Assembly: GCA_030015575.1 (NCBI GenBank)
Contig: JASDDO010000018.1
Coordinates: forward strand, 230,749,138-230,813,137
DNA: 64,000 nt
Direction of reading: 5' to 3'
Origin: Agapanthus africanus
Taxonomy: Eukaryota > Streptophyta > Magnoliopsida > Asparagales > Amaryllidaceae
Made by a program: the position numbers and the translations under genes
Part shown: in pieces, positions 22,616 through 33,890 of the stretch
Layout: each line of letters starts with the position of its first letter
Numbering within the stretch: the stretch's first letter is position 1
Notes under the pieces: generated by a model
Seen by the model: only the letters and a program-made list of their open reading frames with translations
Told to the model about the DNA's origin: nothing
Databases searched by the model: none

Positions 22616-25600
22616 GTGTTCGCATTGACTCCTCAGGATGCACAGGCATCCAATGCCGTCGTGACAGGTACTCTGCCAGTATGTTCTTTTGATGCACGGG
22701 TATTATTTGATCTAGGCTCTACACATTCCTATGTATCCACGTATTTTGCACCGAGGTTGGGCCGAGAGTCTTCTCCGTTAGATCAGCCGCTTGTCATTAT
22801 TACCCCGGTAGGCGAGTCTTTTGTTGCCCGTTTTGTGTACCGATCGTGTTCCGTTCGTATCGGGGAGAGAGATTCTTTAGTTGATTTGATTCTCCTCGAT
22901 ATGCTAGACTTTGACGTTCTTCTTGGTATGGACTGGCTAGCCACCTGCTATGCATCCGTGGACTGCCGTGAAAAAGCAGTCAGATTCAGTTTTCCTGGTG
23001 AGCCGGTTCTTGTTATTCAGGGAGATCGTAGCGCTACCCTTCCCAGCTTGATTTCTTCTCTTCGCGCTGGTCAGCTCTTAAGGAAAGGGTGTCAGGGATT
23101 CTTAGCCTATATTTGTGATACTAGCTCCACAGAGGTTCCGTTGGACCAGGTCCCTGTTGTGAGAGAGTTTCCTGATGTATTCCCTGACAAGCTACCTGGC
23201 CTGCCACCAGAGCGCGAGATTGAGTTCTGTATTGACTTGATCCCTGGCACGGGGCCTATCTCTATACCGCCTTATCGGATGGCCCCGGCGGAGCTGAGAG
23301 AGCTAAAGGATCAGTTACAGGACTTGCTGGACAAACCGCTTATCAGACCGAGTGTGTCACCTTGGGGTGCTCCCGTCTTGTTTGTTAGGAAGAAGGACGG
23401 AAGTGTGCGTTTATGCATTGATTATCGTCAGCTGAACCGGGTTACTGTGTGGAACAGGTATCCCCTACCCCGCATTGATGACTTATTCGATCAGCTCCAG
23501 GGTGCAGGGTTCTTCTCGAAGGTTGATTTACGGTCAGGTTATCACCAGTTGCGGGTTCGGAAGGAGGATATTCCGAAGACTGCTTTCCGTACTCGTTATG
23601 GTCATTACGAGTTCTTGGTGATGTCGTTCGGGCTCACCAATGCCCCGGCAGCATTTATGGATTTGATGAACCGTGTATTCAGGCCGTATCTCGATCAGTT
23701 CATTATTGTGTTCATTGACGACATCTTGGTTTATGCTCGGAGCCGGGAGGAGCATGAGCAGCACTTACGTATCACATTGCAGACTTTGAGGGAGCATCAG
23801 CTGTTCGCCAAATTCTCCAAGTGCGCATTCTGGCTAGACAGTGTCGATTTCTTGGGTCATGTGGTGACGAGAGATGGTATTTGTGTGGACCCGAAGAAGG
23901 TCGAGGCAGTTCAGCGTTGGCCTAGACCAGTATCAGTTATAGAGGTTCGCAGCTTTCTAGGTCTGGCCGGCTATTATCGACGTTTTGTCCAGGATTTCTC
24001 CCGCATTGCTGCACCTTTGACCGGGTTGACCCGGAAGGGGGTTCCTTTTGATTGGACCAAGACATGTGAGGATAGTTTCCAGCAGTTGAAGACTCGTCTG
24101 ACTACTGCACCAGTGTTAGCATTGCCTTCAGGATCAGGCAGGTTCGTGGTATATTTGATGCTTCTAGAGTGGGGCTGGGATGTGTGTTGATGCAGCACGA
24201 CAGAGTTATCGCGTATGCTTCTCGGCAGCTGAGGAAACACGAGCAGAACTACCCTACCCATGATTTAGAGATGGCTGCAGTGGTATTTGCACTTAAGATC
24301 TGGAGACATTACCTATACGGTGAGTCGTGCCAGATATTCACTTACCATAAGAGTTTGAAGTATATCTTCCAGCAGCGAGATCTGAACCTGAGACAGCGCC
24401 GTTGGATGGAGCTGGTGAAGGATTATGACTGCGAGATTCTATACCATCCGGGAAAGGCGAATGCGGTGGCAGATGCTTTGAGTAGAATGCCCGGAGGTAG
24501 CTTATCTTGTTTGAGCGCAGTACAGATGCAGTCGACGGCGGATTGGCAGGTTTTACGTGATAGCAGAGTGCAGTTCGAGTTTACTCCTACAGGGGGACAG
24601 CTGGCCCATTTCAGAGCACGCCCACAGTTACTTGACCGTATCCACGAGGCACAGTCCGGCGATGCCCGTACATTAGAGATTATTGAGCAGATTCGGCAGG
24701 GCAGAGTTTCTGAGTTCGTGATTGATGATCAGGGGATACTTCGATTTGGGACTCGACTGTGCGTGCTAGATTCAGAGGGACTGAGGCGTGATATCCTCGA
24801 GGAGGCACATAGATCAGTATACAGTGTGCATCCAGGTTCCACCAAGATGTACCGTGATTTGAGAAAGGTTTACTGGTGGGACGGGATGAAGAAGGATATT
24901 ACAGACTTTGTGTCGAGATGCCTGACTTGACAGCAAGTCAAGGCCGAGCACCAGAGGCCAGCCGGCGAGTTACAGCCTTTGCCCATCCCTGAGTGGAAGT
25001 GGGAGCAGGTCTCCATGGACTTCGTTGTGGGTCTACCCAGGACCAGTCGAGGGTACGACTCTATTTAGGTGATTGTGGATCGACTGACGAAAGCGGCTCA
25101 CTTCCTGCCAGTGAAGACCACTTTTGGATTTTCTCAGTACGCCCAGGTTTATATTGATGAGATAGTGCGACTGCATGGTGTTCCGACTTGCATCGTGTCC
25201 GACCGTGGCACCCAGTTTACCAGCCGATTGTGGCAGAAACTCCAGGAAGCTTTGGGCACCCGATTGAGTTTTAGCACAGCCTTTCATCCGCAGACTGACG
25301 GTCAGTTGGAGCGTACTATTCAGACTCTTGAGGACATGCTCAGAGCTTGTGTTTTAGATTTCGGTGGTAGCTGGGACCGTCATTTGCCTTTGATCGAGTT
25401 TTCCTACAATAATAGCTTCCAGAAGACGATTCAGATGGCACCTTTCGAGGCTTTATTTGGGAGGAGATGTCGATCGCCTGTATGTTGGACAGAGCTTAGG
25501 GATAGCAGTATTTTGGGGCCTCAGATCGTACAGGAGATGACCGAGAAGATACAGCTGATTCGGGACAGGATGAGAGCGGCACAGAGCAGGCAGAAATCTT

Positions 25601-25717
25601 ATGCTGACAGGCGCCGTCGCCGACTCGAGTTCGCTGTTGGCGATCATGTTTTCCTGAAGGTCTCTCCGATGAAAGGTGTGATGAGATTTGGGCGGAAAGG
25701 GAAACTAAGTCCTAGAT
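22616..25717 (+). pseudogene. pol: Gypsy-G pol: protease-RT-RNase H-integrase, broken
   Basis: Protease has the FDLGSTHS active site near 22710. RT spans about 23200-23750 with FIDD at 23711-23722. RNase H starts near 24110 and the integrase His/Cys finger near 24800-24960. The D,D35E core is at about 25060-25420 and a GKLSPR module ends at the A3 insertion (25717). Lesions are a 2-bp deletion near 24155 at the start of RNase H, TGA at 24928-24930 at the finger's Cys, and TAG at 25066-25068 replacing a Trp just before the integrase core. The frame is otherwise well kept. Not functional as it stands. Confidence 0.94.
25713..25717. other. Probable target duplication of Copia-A3, left copy
   Basis: TAGAT before A3 against ATGAT (36095-36099) after it; only three of five positions agree. 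Skipping A3 plus one copy restores the Gypsy-G reading frame, which supports this boundary. Confidence 0.6.
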
Positions 25718-27929
25718 TGTAGGGTTCCTAGGCACCCTAATGAGGTCTCACAAGGCATCGATCATTCCAAATTAAAATTTTAAGGATGCCGAGAGACCCG
25801 ACTACGGATCGTTTGCTAGATATCTAGGCGAAAAAGTAATCTAGTTAACAGTTAACTAAGGGATACGGATATACAACCTTTGTAGATCCGTTTGTCCACC
25901 TCCATTGCTCCATGAAGAAGTCATCTCCGCTGTACAAATCCGAAATCCGGGCTCTTGCGTCGGCTTCATCGGAGAAGAAGCGGGCTAGGTCATCGACGAC
26001 GTGCCGAAGATGATCTGCGTCGAGGCATCGCTAAATCAAGCTCCGACTTCACCAAGTCCAAAAACTTGTGAAGAGAACACACTCTACTACTTGGCAAGAG
26101 GTAGAGGATGAATAAATAGGAAGTGGGTAGACTTTAGATTTGGATTTCTCACTCTTTATCATCAATCACCATTGAAGAAGAAAGCTTTTTCTTCTTTTGC
26201 TCATGAAGAAGAAGAAGAAAGAAATATATGATAAGTTAATTATAATTGGAAAAGAAAATGAATACTTATCATATTAGAACCATGGTCAAGTGTAGAGAAT
26301 TAACTAAGGTTAGATTAATGGTTAGGGTTAAAGATGAAGACAAGAATGGTTACAAAGTCAAAGCTTCATGAAGCTTCAACTAAACTCCAAAATTAGCAAC
26401 CATTCTTTTCTTATCTATTCTAAATAAATAAATAAATAAATAAATAAGTATTAAAAAGAAAACCCTAATCATTAGTTTAACCATGGCTTAATTCATTACA
26501 CTTAACTATAGTTAAACATGTATAATCAAACATGATACAATCAAGTGTACAAAATTATATCACATATACAATGTGTACAATCCGAGTGAGAAAATCCATT
26601 CAAAGTGAACCGATACTAGTTAATGCAAAGTTATATATCAAATATATAATTATGCATTAAATCACTAAATCAACACTTGATTCAATGATCCGGTCATGTC
26701 GCACATAACCGACTGGTATCATCAGTAACAACTTATCGAATCAACACTTGATCCGATAACCCGGCTATATCGCATATAACCGATCAATGTCACATCGCGA
26801 GAATGAAATACGGTATCACATACACGCATCATTCTCGGTCCCGCACATATCTCATATGCGCTCCTATTTCGTTTCGCATGAGCCAGGAAACCTCTGTGTA
26901 GGACACTAAAGACACGTCAATACGCCGGCAGCAGGTGATGATCATATCAAGCACCCACAAGCCGCAAGCGGTCTGCTAAACGTAACGGCCACCCGGGTAT
27001 TGAGCGATCTGAAGATCGACGAGCAAGCCCACTCACACTCCAGTGAATCCAACCAGTAACACTACCGTACAGTCCGGTCTGATCGTCTGATATGTCGCAT
27101 ATCTCGCCTAGGGGTGGTAAACGTCAGACCCCAATAGCTCGATAAGTCGTGTCGATATGAGGTCTATAACTTTTCGAGAAACTACTGGTAACACTTACCA
27201 GTAAATCTCAGCAACCCTGGCCAGGGATTTCCTGTTATAGCCAATCGAACACAGCGCAACATCAACCCCCTATACCGGGAGAGACGAATCCCCTCCTATC
27301 GCTCATTGCCTCCATGTGACTCGGGACTGTACCCAAAAACCACCGTTTTGCATGCCCTCTTGGACGTGGTAAGATGGAAATCAAAGCACAGTGGGAACCA
27401 CACAAGACTCTATGACGATCTCGGGTCAACAGACTACTCTGTACCAGTGTCAACAGAGAACTGCCATCTGACGTGAGGTATAATACCATCTGGGAGTTCT
27501 CGGCGAGTCCGTCCAGTGTACCCAGTCTCTACTGAGCACCCGTATATCATCTCTGATGTCAAACACCGATGGATATGGGATCATCCATCGCCCATCTGTA
27601 TGGGTCGAGAAGGTATACGCTAGTCTACTCTGGTATATCGATGCCCCGTCTCGATACACCCACGACTAGGGACTTTGAAGGATGTACTTATGGACTACCA
27701 TGTCCCCACTAGTATGATCCGCATCATAGTCCAGGTAGTCAAGTACATATCCTAAGGGCTTTACCAACATGTAACAGAGAGACAATCAGTATACACGTTA
27801 AGGTAAAGGGTAACCAGATAGCATACTATCATGTCGAGCAAGAAAGTCCTCCCTATATATGTCCCAGCATCCACTACAATATACATCCCATGTATAGTAA
27901 TGGCCTCTAGGGCATACATATAACTAACA
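25718..27929 (-). repeat. 3' LTR of Copia-A3
   Basis: 2212 bp, TGTAGGGTTCC to TAACTAACA. An AAAT microsatellite at about 26422-26447 has more units than its partner in the 5' LTR (about 34594-34612), which accounts for much of the 8-bp length difference. An imperfect ~66-bp direct repeat is at about 26665-26795. Confidence 0.96.
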
Positions 27930-27940
27930 ATCTCCCACTT
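27930..27940 (-). other. Polypurine tract of Copia-A3
   Basis: Minus-strand AAGTGGGAGAT abutting the 3' LTR. Confidence 0.88.
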
Positions 27941-27943
27941 GCA

Positions 27944-30734
27944 CTAGGGCCATCTGATAGCAGTGGTTGAAGTATCTCATACTCAACCATCCCATAAAAG
28001 TCTCTCTCTGGGAACAGGCCTTTGTGAGTGGATCCGCTGTGTTGTCCTCTGAGTCTACTCTCCTAACCTCGATCTCCCTAGAGATCAACCATCTCCATGA
28101 TCAAGTGATACTGCCTTAGAATATGTCTGGATCACTGATGGGACGGACATTCCTTGGGATAAGCCACAACTCCATTGTCACACAATGGGAGGAACATAGT
28201 TCATCTCATGAACCAATATACACCCAAACAGCCTCTTTGGTAGCATCTTAAGTAGCGATGTATCCTGCCTTTATCGTCTAGTATGCCACGGTATCTAGCT
28301 TGGAACTCTTCCAACATACCGTCCCTCCACTGAGGGTAAAGACAATGCCTGTGACTGACATTCAGTCGTCTTTATCACCCTGGAATCCTTCCAGTGATTC
28401 TCCCCAGGATCGATTGATACCATCTCACTACAACTAGCGAGAATCCTAACATCCAATTAAATCTATCTCATAGATCCAAAACTCAGGATTTAGGAGGTAT
28501 CATTTTTATCCTATATGGAGAATCATAGTGATAAGCGGAGATTGATCGAGCGTAGCATAGGAAACTACTTCCCTATCAAGAGTATGTCATCCACGTACTC
28601 TACGAGGATCGTCACCATACTCCCTACTACCCTTTTTGTTTATACAAGGTTCATCTACCATTTTGATGATGTCAAACTCTTTGACTAATCTATCAAAACA
28701 GATGTTCCAACTCCGCGATGCCTGCTTTAATCCTATAAAGCATCTTGCACACGTTTCCGCTGCTCCCACTGTCTACGAAGCCCTCTGGCTGTGTACTTAT
28801 AGACGCACTCTTCTAAAACATCATTTAGAAAAGCAGTCATGACACCCAACCACCAGATATCGTAGTGATGGTATGTAGCCGTGAAAAGTAGGATCTGGAT
28901 GGACTTAAGCATAGCTACTTGAAAAAGGTTTCATCATTATCCACACCTGGTCAATGATGAAAACCCTTAACAAGTCTAGCTTTGAAAGTCTCAACTTTTC
29001 CATGTACACCAAGTAATCTTCTCAAGATATACTTGCTCCTGATGGGGATTTAACCCTTAAGATATAGCAACTAAAGTCCATACTTTGTTGGTGTATAAGG
29101 ATTCCATCTCAGATCGCTAAACATCCAGCCATTCTTACAGAGTCTTACTCCTGATGGCCAGCTCGAAACTAGTAGGGTCATCATCTCATGATGCAATCCT
29201 CGCTCCCACTGTCATAGAGAAACCGAAGTATCTCTCAGTTGGGTGAGGAACTCTACTAAATCGGCGGAGAGTCTGAGGTTCGTTGGTTACTACTGAATCC
29301 TTCGGTTCTACCAAATCATCAGCTTCTGTTTGTATAGCTGGAACCTTTCCAGTTCTACATTACAGACTTTGCCTCGAGCTTGTCCGGATTCTGCTTTTAG
29401 ACATAGGCCGGACAACCCCAAATCTTAACTAGCTTAAGAGATGGGCTCTTCCCTTTCCATATCTCATATGGAGTGGTAGGCAACTGATTTGATTTGAACC
29501 CTATTCAATAGGTATGCAGCTTCTCAAGTGCATAACTCCCAAAAAGGAAATAGATAACTCAGTAGTACTCATCATAGAGCACACCTTATCACATAGGGTG
29601 TGATTGCTCCACCCCGATATACCATCGTGCTATGGTGTATTCGGAGGAGTAATGCTAAGAGAGAATCTCATTCTCCTTTAGAATAGTCCAGGATTTCCGT
29701 GCACAAGTATTCTCCTCCCTGATCTCATCATAGGACATAATACTTATACCAGTATATCTGGTTTTCTACTTCTAACTTATATTCTATGAATATCTCAAAA
29801 GGTTCGGACTTGTGTTTCAACAGGAACATAGGTCTGAAACTCGAAAGATTATCAGAGAACGTAATGAAGTATAAAGAACCAGTCCTGGCATGTGTAGACA
29901 GGGGACTTACATACATCAACATGTATCATCCCAAGAGTTCACTAACTCTTTCTCTGTTTCCAATAAACAGAGCTAGTGTCATTATATCTTTGTGACATGA
30001 CTGGCAAGTTTCACAAGATGTAGATTCAAACTGATTTAAATATGCATCTACATGTAACTTCAGCTAGTCGGGTCACATTGATCTGACCTAGTCTACAATA
30101 CCTCAAGAAGGATTCGTTCATTTCTGAACTCTTCCTCTTGTGTGTGTTCCACATACTAAGAACTGTAGTTTGATTTAGAACATCAATGCTTTTAGATAAC
30201 GTGCCTGAACCGATCAACTTTTGATATAGGAAATGTTCAAAACATTATCCAACAATACAAAATTTTATCATTTCTTTACTTATAAAGAGACTGATATGAT
30301 TTTGTATATCAGGTTCGGTATCTAACAACATTCGTTCAGAATCAATGTATGGGTAATACAGGGTGACAGTGACCGACAGACTTGGCTGCAACACTTGCCC
30401 CGTTTTCTGCCTCATGAAACTTATCACCCGTTCTCAGTTCTCTACCTATCTGTAGCCCTATGTAACAGATTACATATCTGGGATCCTGATCCGGTATCAT
30501 ATACCCAGGATGTAGAGGATACAGAGAAACAGTTCTTTGTAACGAACACACCCGAAGATGATGCATCAGCATGCACTCTCTTCGTTTGGGCGGCACGGGA
30601 ATTCTGGTAATCCCCAATTTCCTGCTCTGTCTTATAACAATTATAAGTTGGAGAAGGACCAACGTTCCCCAGCTCAGTATAACAAGCGGGTTCGGTCAAT
30701 AATCCGTATTATTATCTTGATTAAGGCGTGATAT
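27944..30734 (-). pseudogene. Copia-A3 pol remnant, broken
   Basis: Minus-strand remains of the A polyprotein: gag remnant and protease (DTGSGS kept near 30480-30500), integrase (about 29390-30170), RT (YVDD codons at 28586-28597) and RNase H (27944-28500). Many stops and frameshifts. The integrase-RT linker lacks the same ~150 bp as A2 and A5 (join near 29365). A shared wording replaces the conserved RT segment before TAFLN (near 28850). The start-codon position is ATA (30732-30734). Confidence 0.94.
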
Positions 30735-31179
30735 GGTCGCTACCAGGAGAGAGAGAGAAGAAAACACTCAGCGTGCGCTCTTGCAAGAATAGATTGGTTT
30801 TTATTTTATCTAATCAGGATGGATCCCACTGCTTTTTATCAATTCTTCCTTCAAACCCTAAAAGGAAAGACTAGCCGGGATTAATTACACACTACAAGTT
30901 CGCCAATTTTTCAGCCAGGCCAGTGTCGGTACTTTGAGGGAGGTCCCCCGTGCTTTCGCACGAACCTAATTAATGTAAACCTTGTTTTCCCAGAGGCGTA
31001 ACCCCGTTGACACCTTTCTAGACACCTACTTGATCGGCTAATTGTAATGTATAAAACTCTCCCAGGAGTAACACTTACTCGCAGCGGGTATCGGGATCCA
31101 ACTATCTCATAGAAGGTATGCAATCTCATTGCAAATTTCAACACTTGAAATTCCCGATAATATTTTGCCCCTAGCACCC

Positions 31180-31390
31180 TATGACCTTGACGGAGGTCAA
31201 CAAACCATAGGCTACTAGTCAAGTTCAACCCGTCATTTCTTGATCGAATTAAACCCACCCGCACGACCCTTGACGGAGGTCAACAAGGCCGCACGACTAC
31301 CCTAACTCAATCTGCATCAAATGCATAAGCAGATAAATACTGGTTAGCTACCGCACACTGCGCCTTGACGGAGGCCAACAAACGCAGCAC
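31180..31390 (-). promoter_or_regulatory. Triple-hairpin array in A3 leader
   Basis: Loop words at 31364-31382 (TTTGTTGGCCTCCGTCAAG on the minus strand), 31269-31286 and 31186-31204 (the last two with GACC for GGCC). First stem CTGCG/CGCAG (31383-31387 with 31358-31362). Confidence 0.72.
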
Positions 31391-33649
31391 GAATACTAAA
31401 CAGCACTTATCTGAAATGACGGAGGGCTACGACAGGTTTTTCTAAAAACCTATTGCGTAATGAACTTGATATCGTTGTAGGATCGAATGAATTTTGAAAT
31501 GGAGTGTTTTTGAAGCTTTTCTAGTTTTGCTAAAGGAGTCACTCCCGGTGAAGGGATCGTCGGACCTTTCCTCGTCGAATGAGGTGCGGGATATATCATA
31601 TATATCACTGTGCAAAGCAGAACTCTTAAAAGCAATCAAAAGACAAACCGAGGGCGTAGCATCGACCAGTTATTGCTAAAGGAGTCACTCCCGGAGAAGG
31701 GATCTCGGTCCTTTCCTCATCGAATAAGGTGCAGGATATATCACATATACCGCTGTGCAAAGCAAGAACTGTGGCAACCTGTTTTATTTTGAAATTCGAT
31801 TCTACAACATCTTAGGTTTCTTTTATTTCATTAATCATATTAATGAATTCCCATCATTTAAGTACCTAAACATCACAGATAAATACGACGTACACTTATG
31901 CCATCCGCATTCGCCTCGATGTCCCCTCGTGCACCGTTAGGTTAGGTAACTAACGGCAGAGCGGGGCAGGGCTAGCGCGGGTGTAAAACATAAGTAACGT
32001 CTATATAATATATCATATATACTATATACTGTATCTATCACAGAACATCACATGATCACATCACAGATATCGCAGCAGAAGAAACATATGAAATATTGGA
32101 TATACTAGGACGTCCGTGTTTTCAATACGAGCCAGTATAAAACACGGATTCCACGGTCGTGATGAATAGCCAAACCCACACCCCTAGACCCCTACGAGAG
32201 CGGCAAGCAACCCTACCAATTCTGGAGTTAGGAGACCCGGACTCGACTCCTCGAGTTGGTCTCCCACTGGACTCCAGAACCCGGTTACTTATGCCCTCCT
32301 CCTTAGGTCTATCCTAGTGCGGAAAAGTAAATAATATACAAGAGGTGACAACTTCCGCAACCTGGAAGCGCCCCAATAAAAGAATATTACATACAAGTTT
32401 TTACATGAATGAAAATGAAAACACTCATCTCACATAAAAACCCCCGGCTATTCAAACACGACGATCCAATATAACATATCCAGCAACACATAACATCACA
32501 TGTCATCAACGTAAGTAAATAGGTCCATCCCAATTGTCGTTGACATATAGCAACGAAACCGGCGATATCACATATTACACTTACGGTCACAGGAAAGAAA
32601 GTGTAAAACTGCAACAGTTGGAATCCGCAACCACCTTAGACATCGCATGCCTGACCAAATGAATTACTTAGACATCACATGCCTAACAATTATAAACCCC
32701 GCATTTTAGTCTCAAAATCGAAAACACTTTTCAATATCAAGTCGGGTAATTCAACAAGATTCCCGACATCCTGATCGAATACTCGTCGCAAACTTTAGTA
32801 GGCGGCCGCACCCCCAATACCGTCGACGAAGTGCACCAAGGCGGAACACCGCTACCGCGAGCACCCGAACGGATGCTTTCGGCGACGGGGTTCTCCTACA
32901 GTCACTTGGTCGGGGCTATGGAGTGAGGCTGTCTATTAAGTTTACCCGGCGAGTATCCGCGTACGCTACGTGATTGCGACGGACTTTTGATCACATCAAA
33001 ATTCCGTGGCAACCGATCAAGTGAGACTAAATTGCTATGTTTATAACATTCATTCAGTTATCTCATAACTTCTTGTGAATTCCAATTATTGTATCCCATT
33101 CCAGATAATTAGAAAATGTTAAACTTTCCGATTGAACATTCGAACACCCAAGTTTTCCCGATACAGATCAACACACGAAATAAGTCTAACAACATTCAGT
33201 TCGTGCCTCAGTACCGACGGTCCAGCCGTAGAAGGGTCAAGCCAACGCCTCACATGTGGCACGCCGTACTGCCCCAAACCCGAAGGTTCAAAGGGCAGTT
33301 CAAGACGGTCACATAATCGAGTTAAGGTTTGTTGTCTTCTAGAGGGACCATCGCGTTACTTGCACTACTTAGAACGTCGTTAAACTACGGAAAAATCCAA
33401 CACTTGGAAATTTCCCGACAGGGGAAAAATTGGGTATTTATATCCGGTCGAACTTTTTAACATATTCTAAAATTTATCCGGAAAGCCACACAGACAAAAT
33501 TTGATACTCCGATCGAAACACCGAATCCCCAAAAACACAGCAGAAAAATTCAACTCTTGAATAAATATTAAAAATTCCCAGAAAACTCAGCTCTTTGAAC
33601 TAGGAATTACTGTGCAAAGGAACAGGGCTGACGTCATCAAGGGGCCACT

Positions 33650-33684
33650 GATCCGCCGCAGAAGCCATGCTTCTGCCGCGGATC
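33650..33684 (-). promoter_or_regulatory. Leader hairpin of Copia-A3 near PBS
   Basis: Arms GATCCGCCGCAGAAGC and GCTTCTGCCGCGGATC (33650-33665, 33669-33684) pair with one mismatch around a 3-nt centre. It lies about 200 nt downstream of the PBS in element orientation. Other copies keep the hairpin with different arm sequences. Confidence 0.75.
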
Positions 33685-33876
33685 CGCCGCGAAATTTACT
33701 GTTCACCAGAAACTTTTTGCACCGTAATTCTTATTTTTCCCTGCTGAATTTTTTAGCAATTTTTAATCTGTAAAAACTCACTGTTTTCAAAAAAGTACAG
33801 AGAGCATGAACGGAATTGGGTTTCGGGTTCGTTCGGACTTCAAATTCCGTCTAGACTTCGCCTAAGGCTCTAGCTT

Positions 33877-33889
33877 GGCTCTGATACCA
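33877..33889 (-). other. Primer binding site of Copia-A3 (tRNA-iMet)
   Basis: Minus-strand TGGTATCAGAGCC one base inside the 5' LTR. Confidence 0.93.
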
Positions 33890-33890
33890 C

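Larger units (their letters stand above)
30735..33890 (-). other. Copia-A3 untranslated leader
   Basis: No gene. Acceptor tract near 30744-30760, where the AG has become TG. GAAA-loop domain at about 30930-31090. Triple hairpins at 31180-31390. Duplicated block at about 31500-31770. GGAGACC hairpin near 32231-32264. GC-rich hairpin at 33650-33684 with TGACGTCA at 33629-33636. PBS at the end. Confidence 0.8.
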
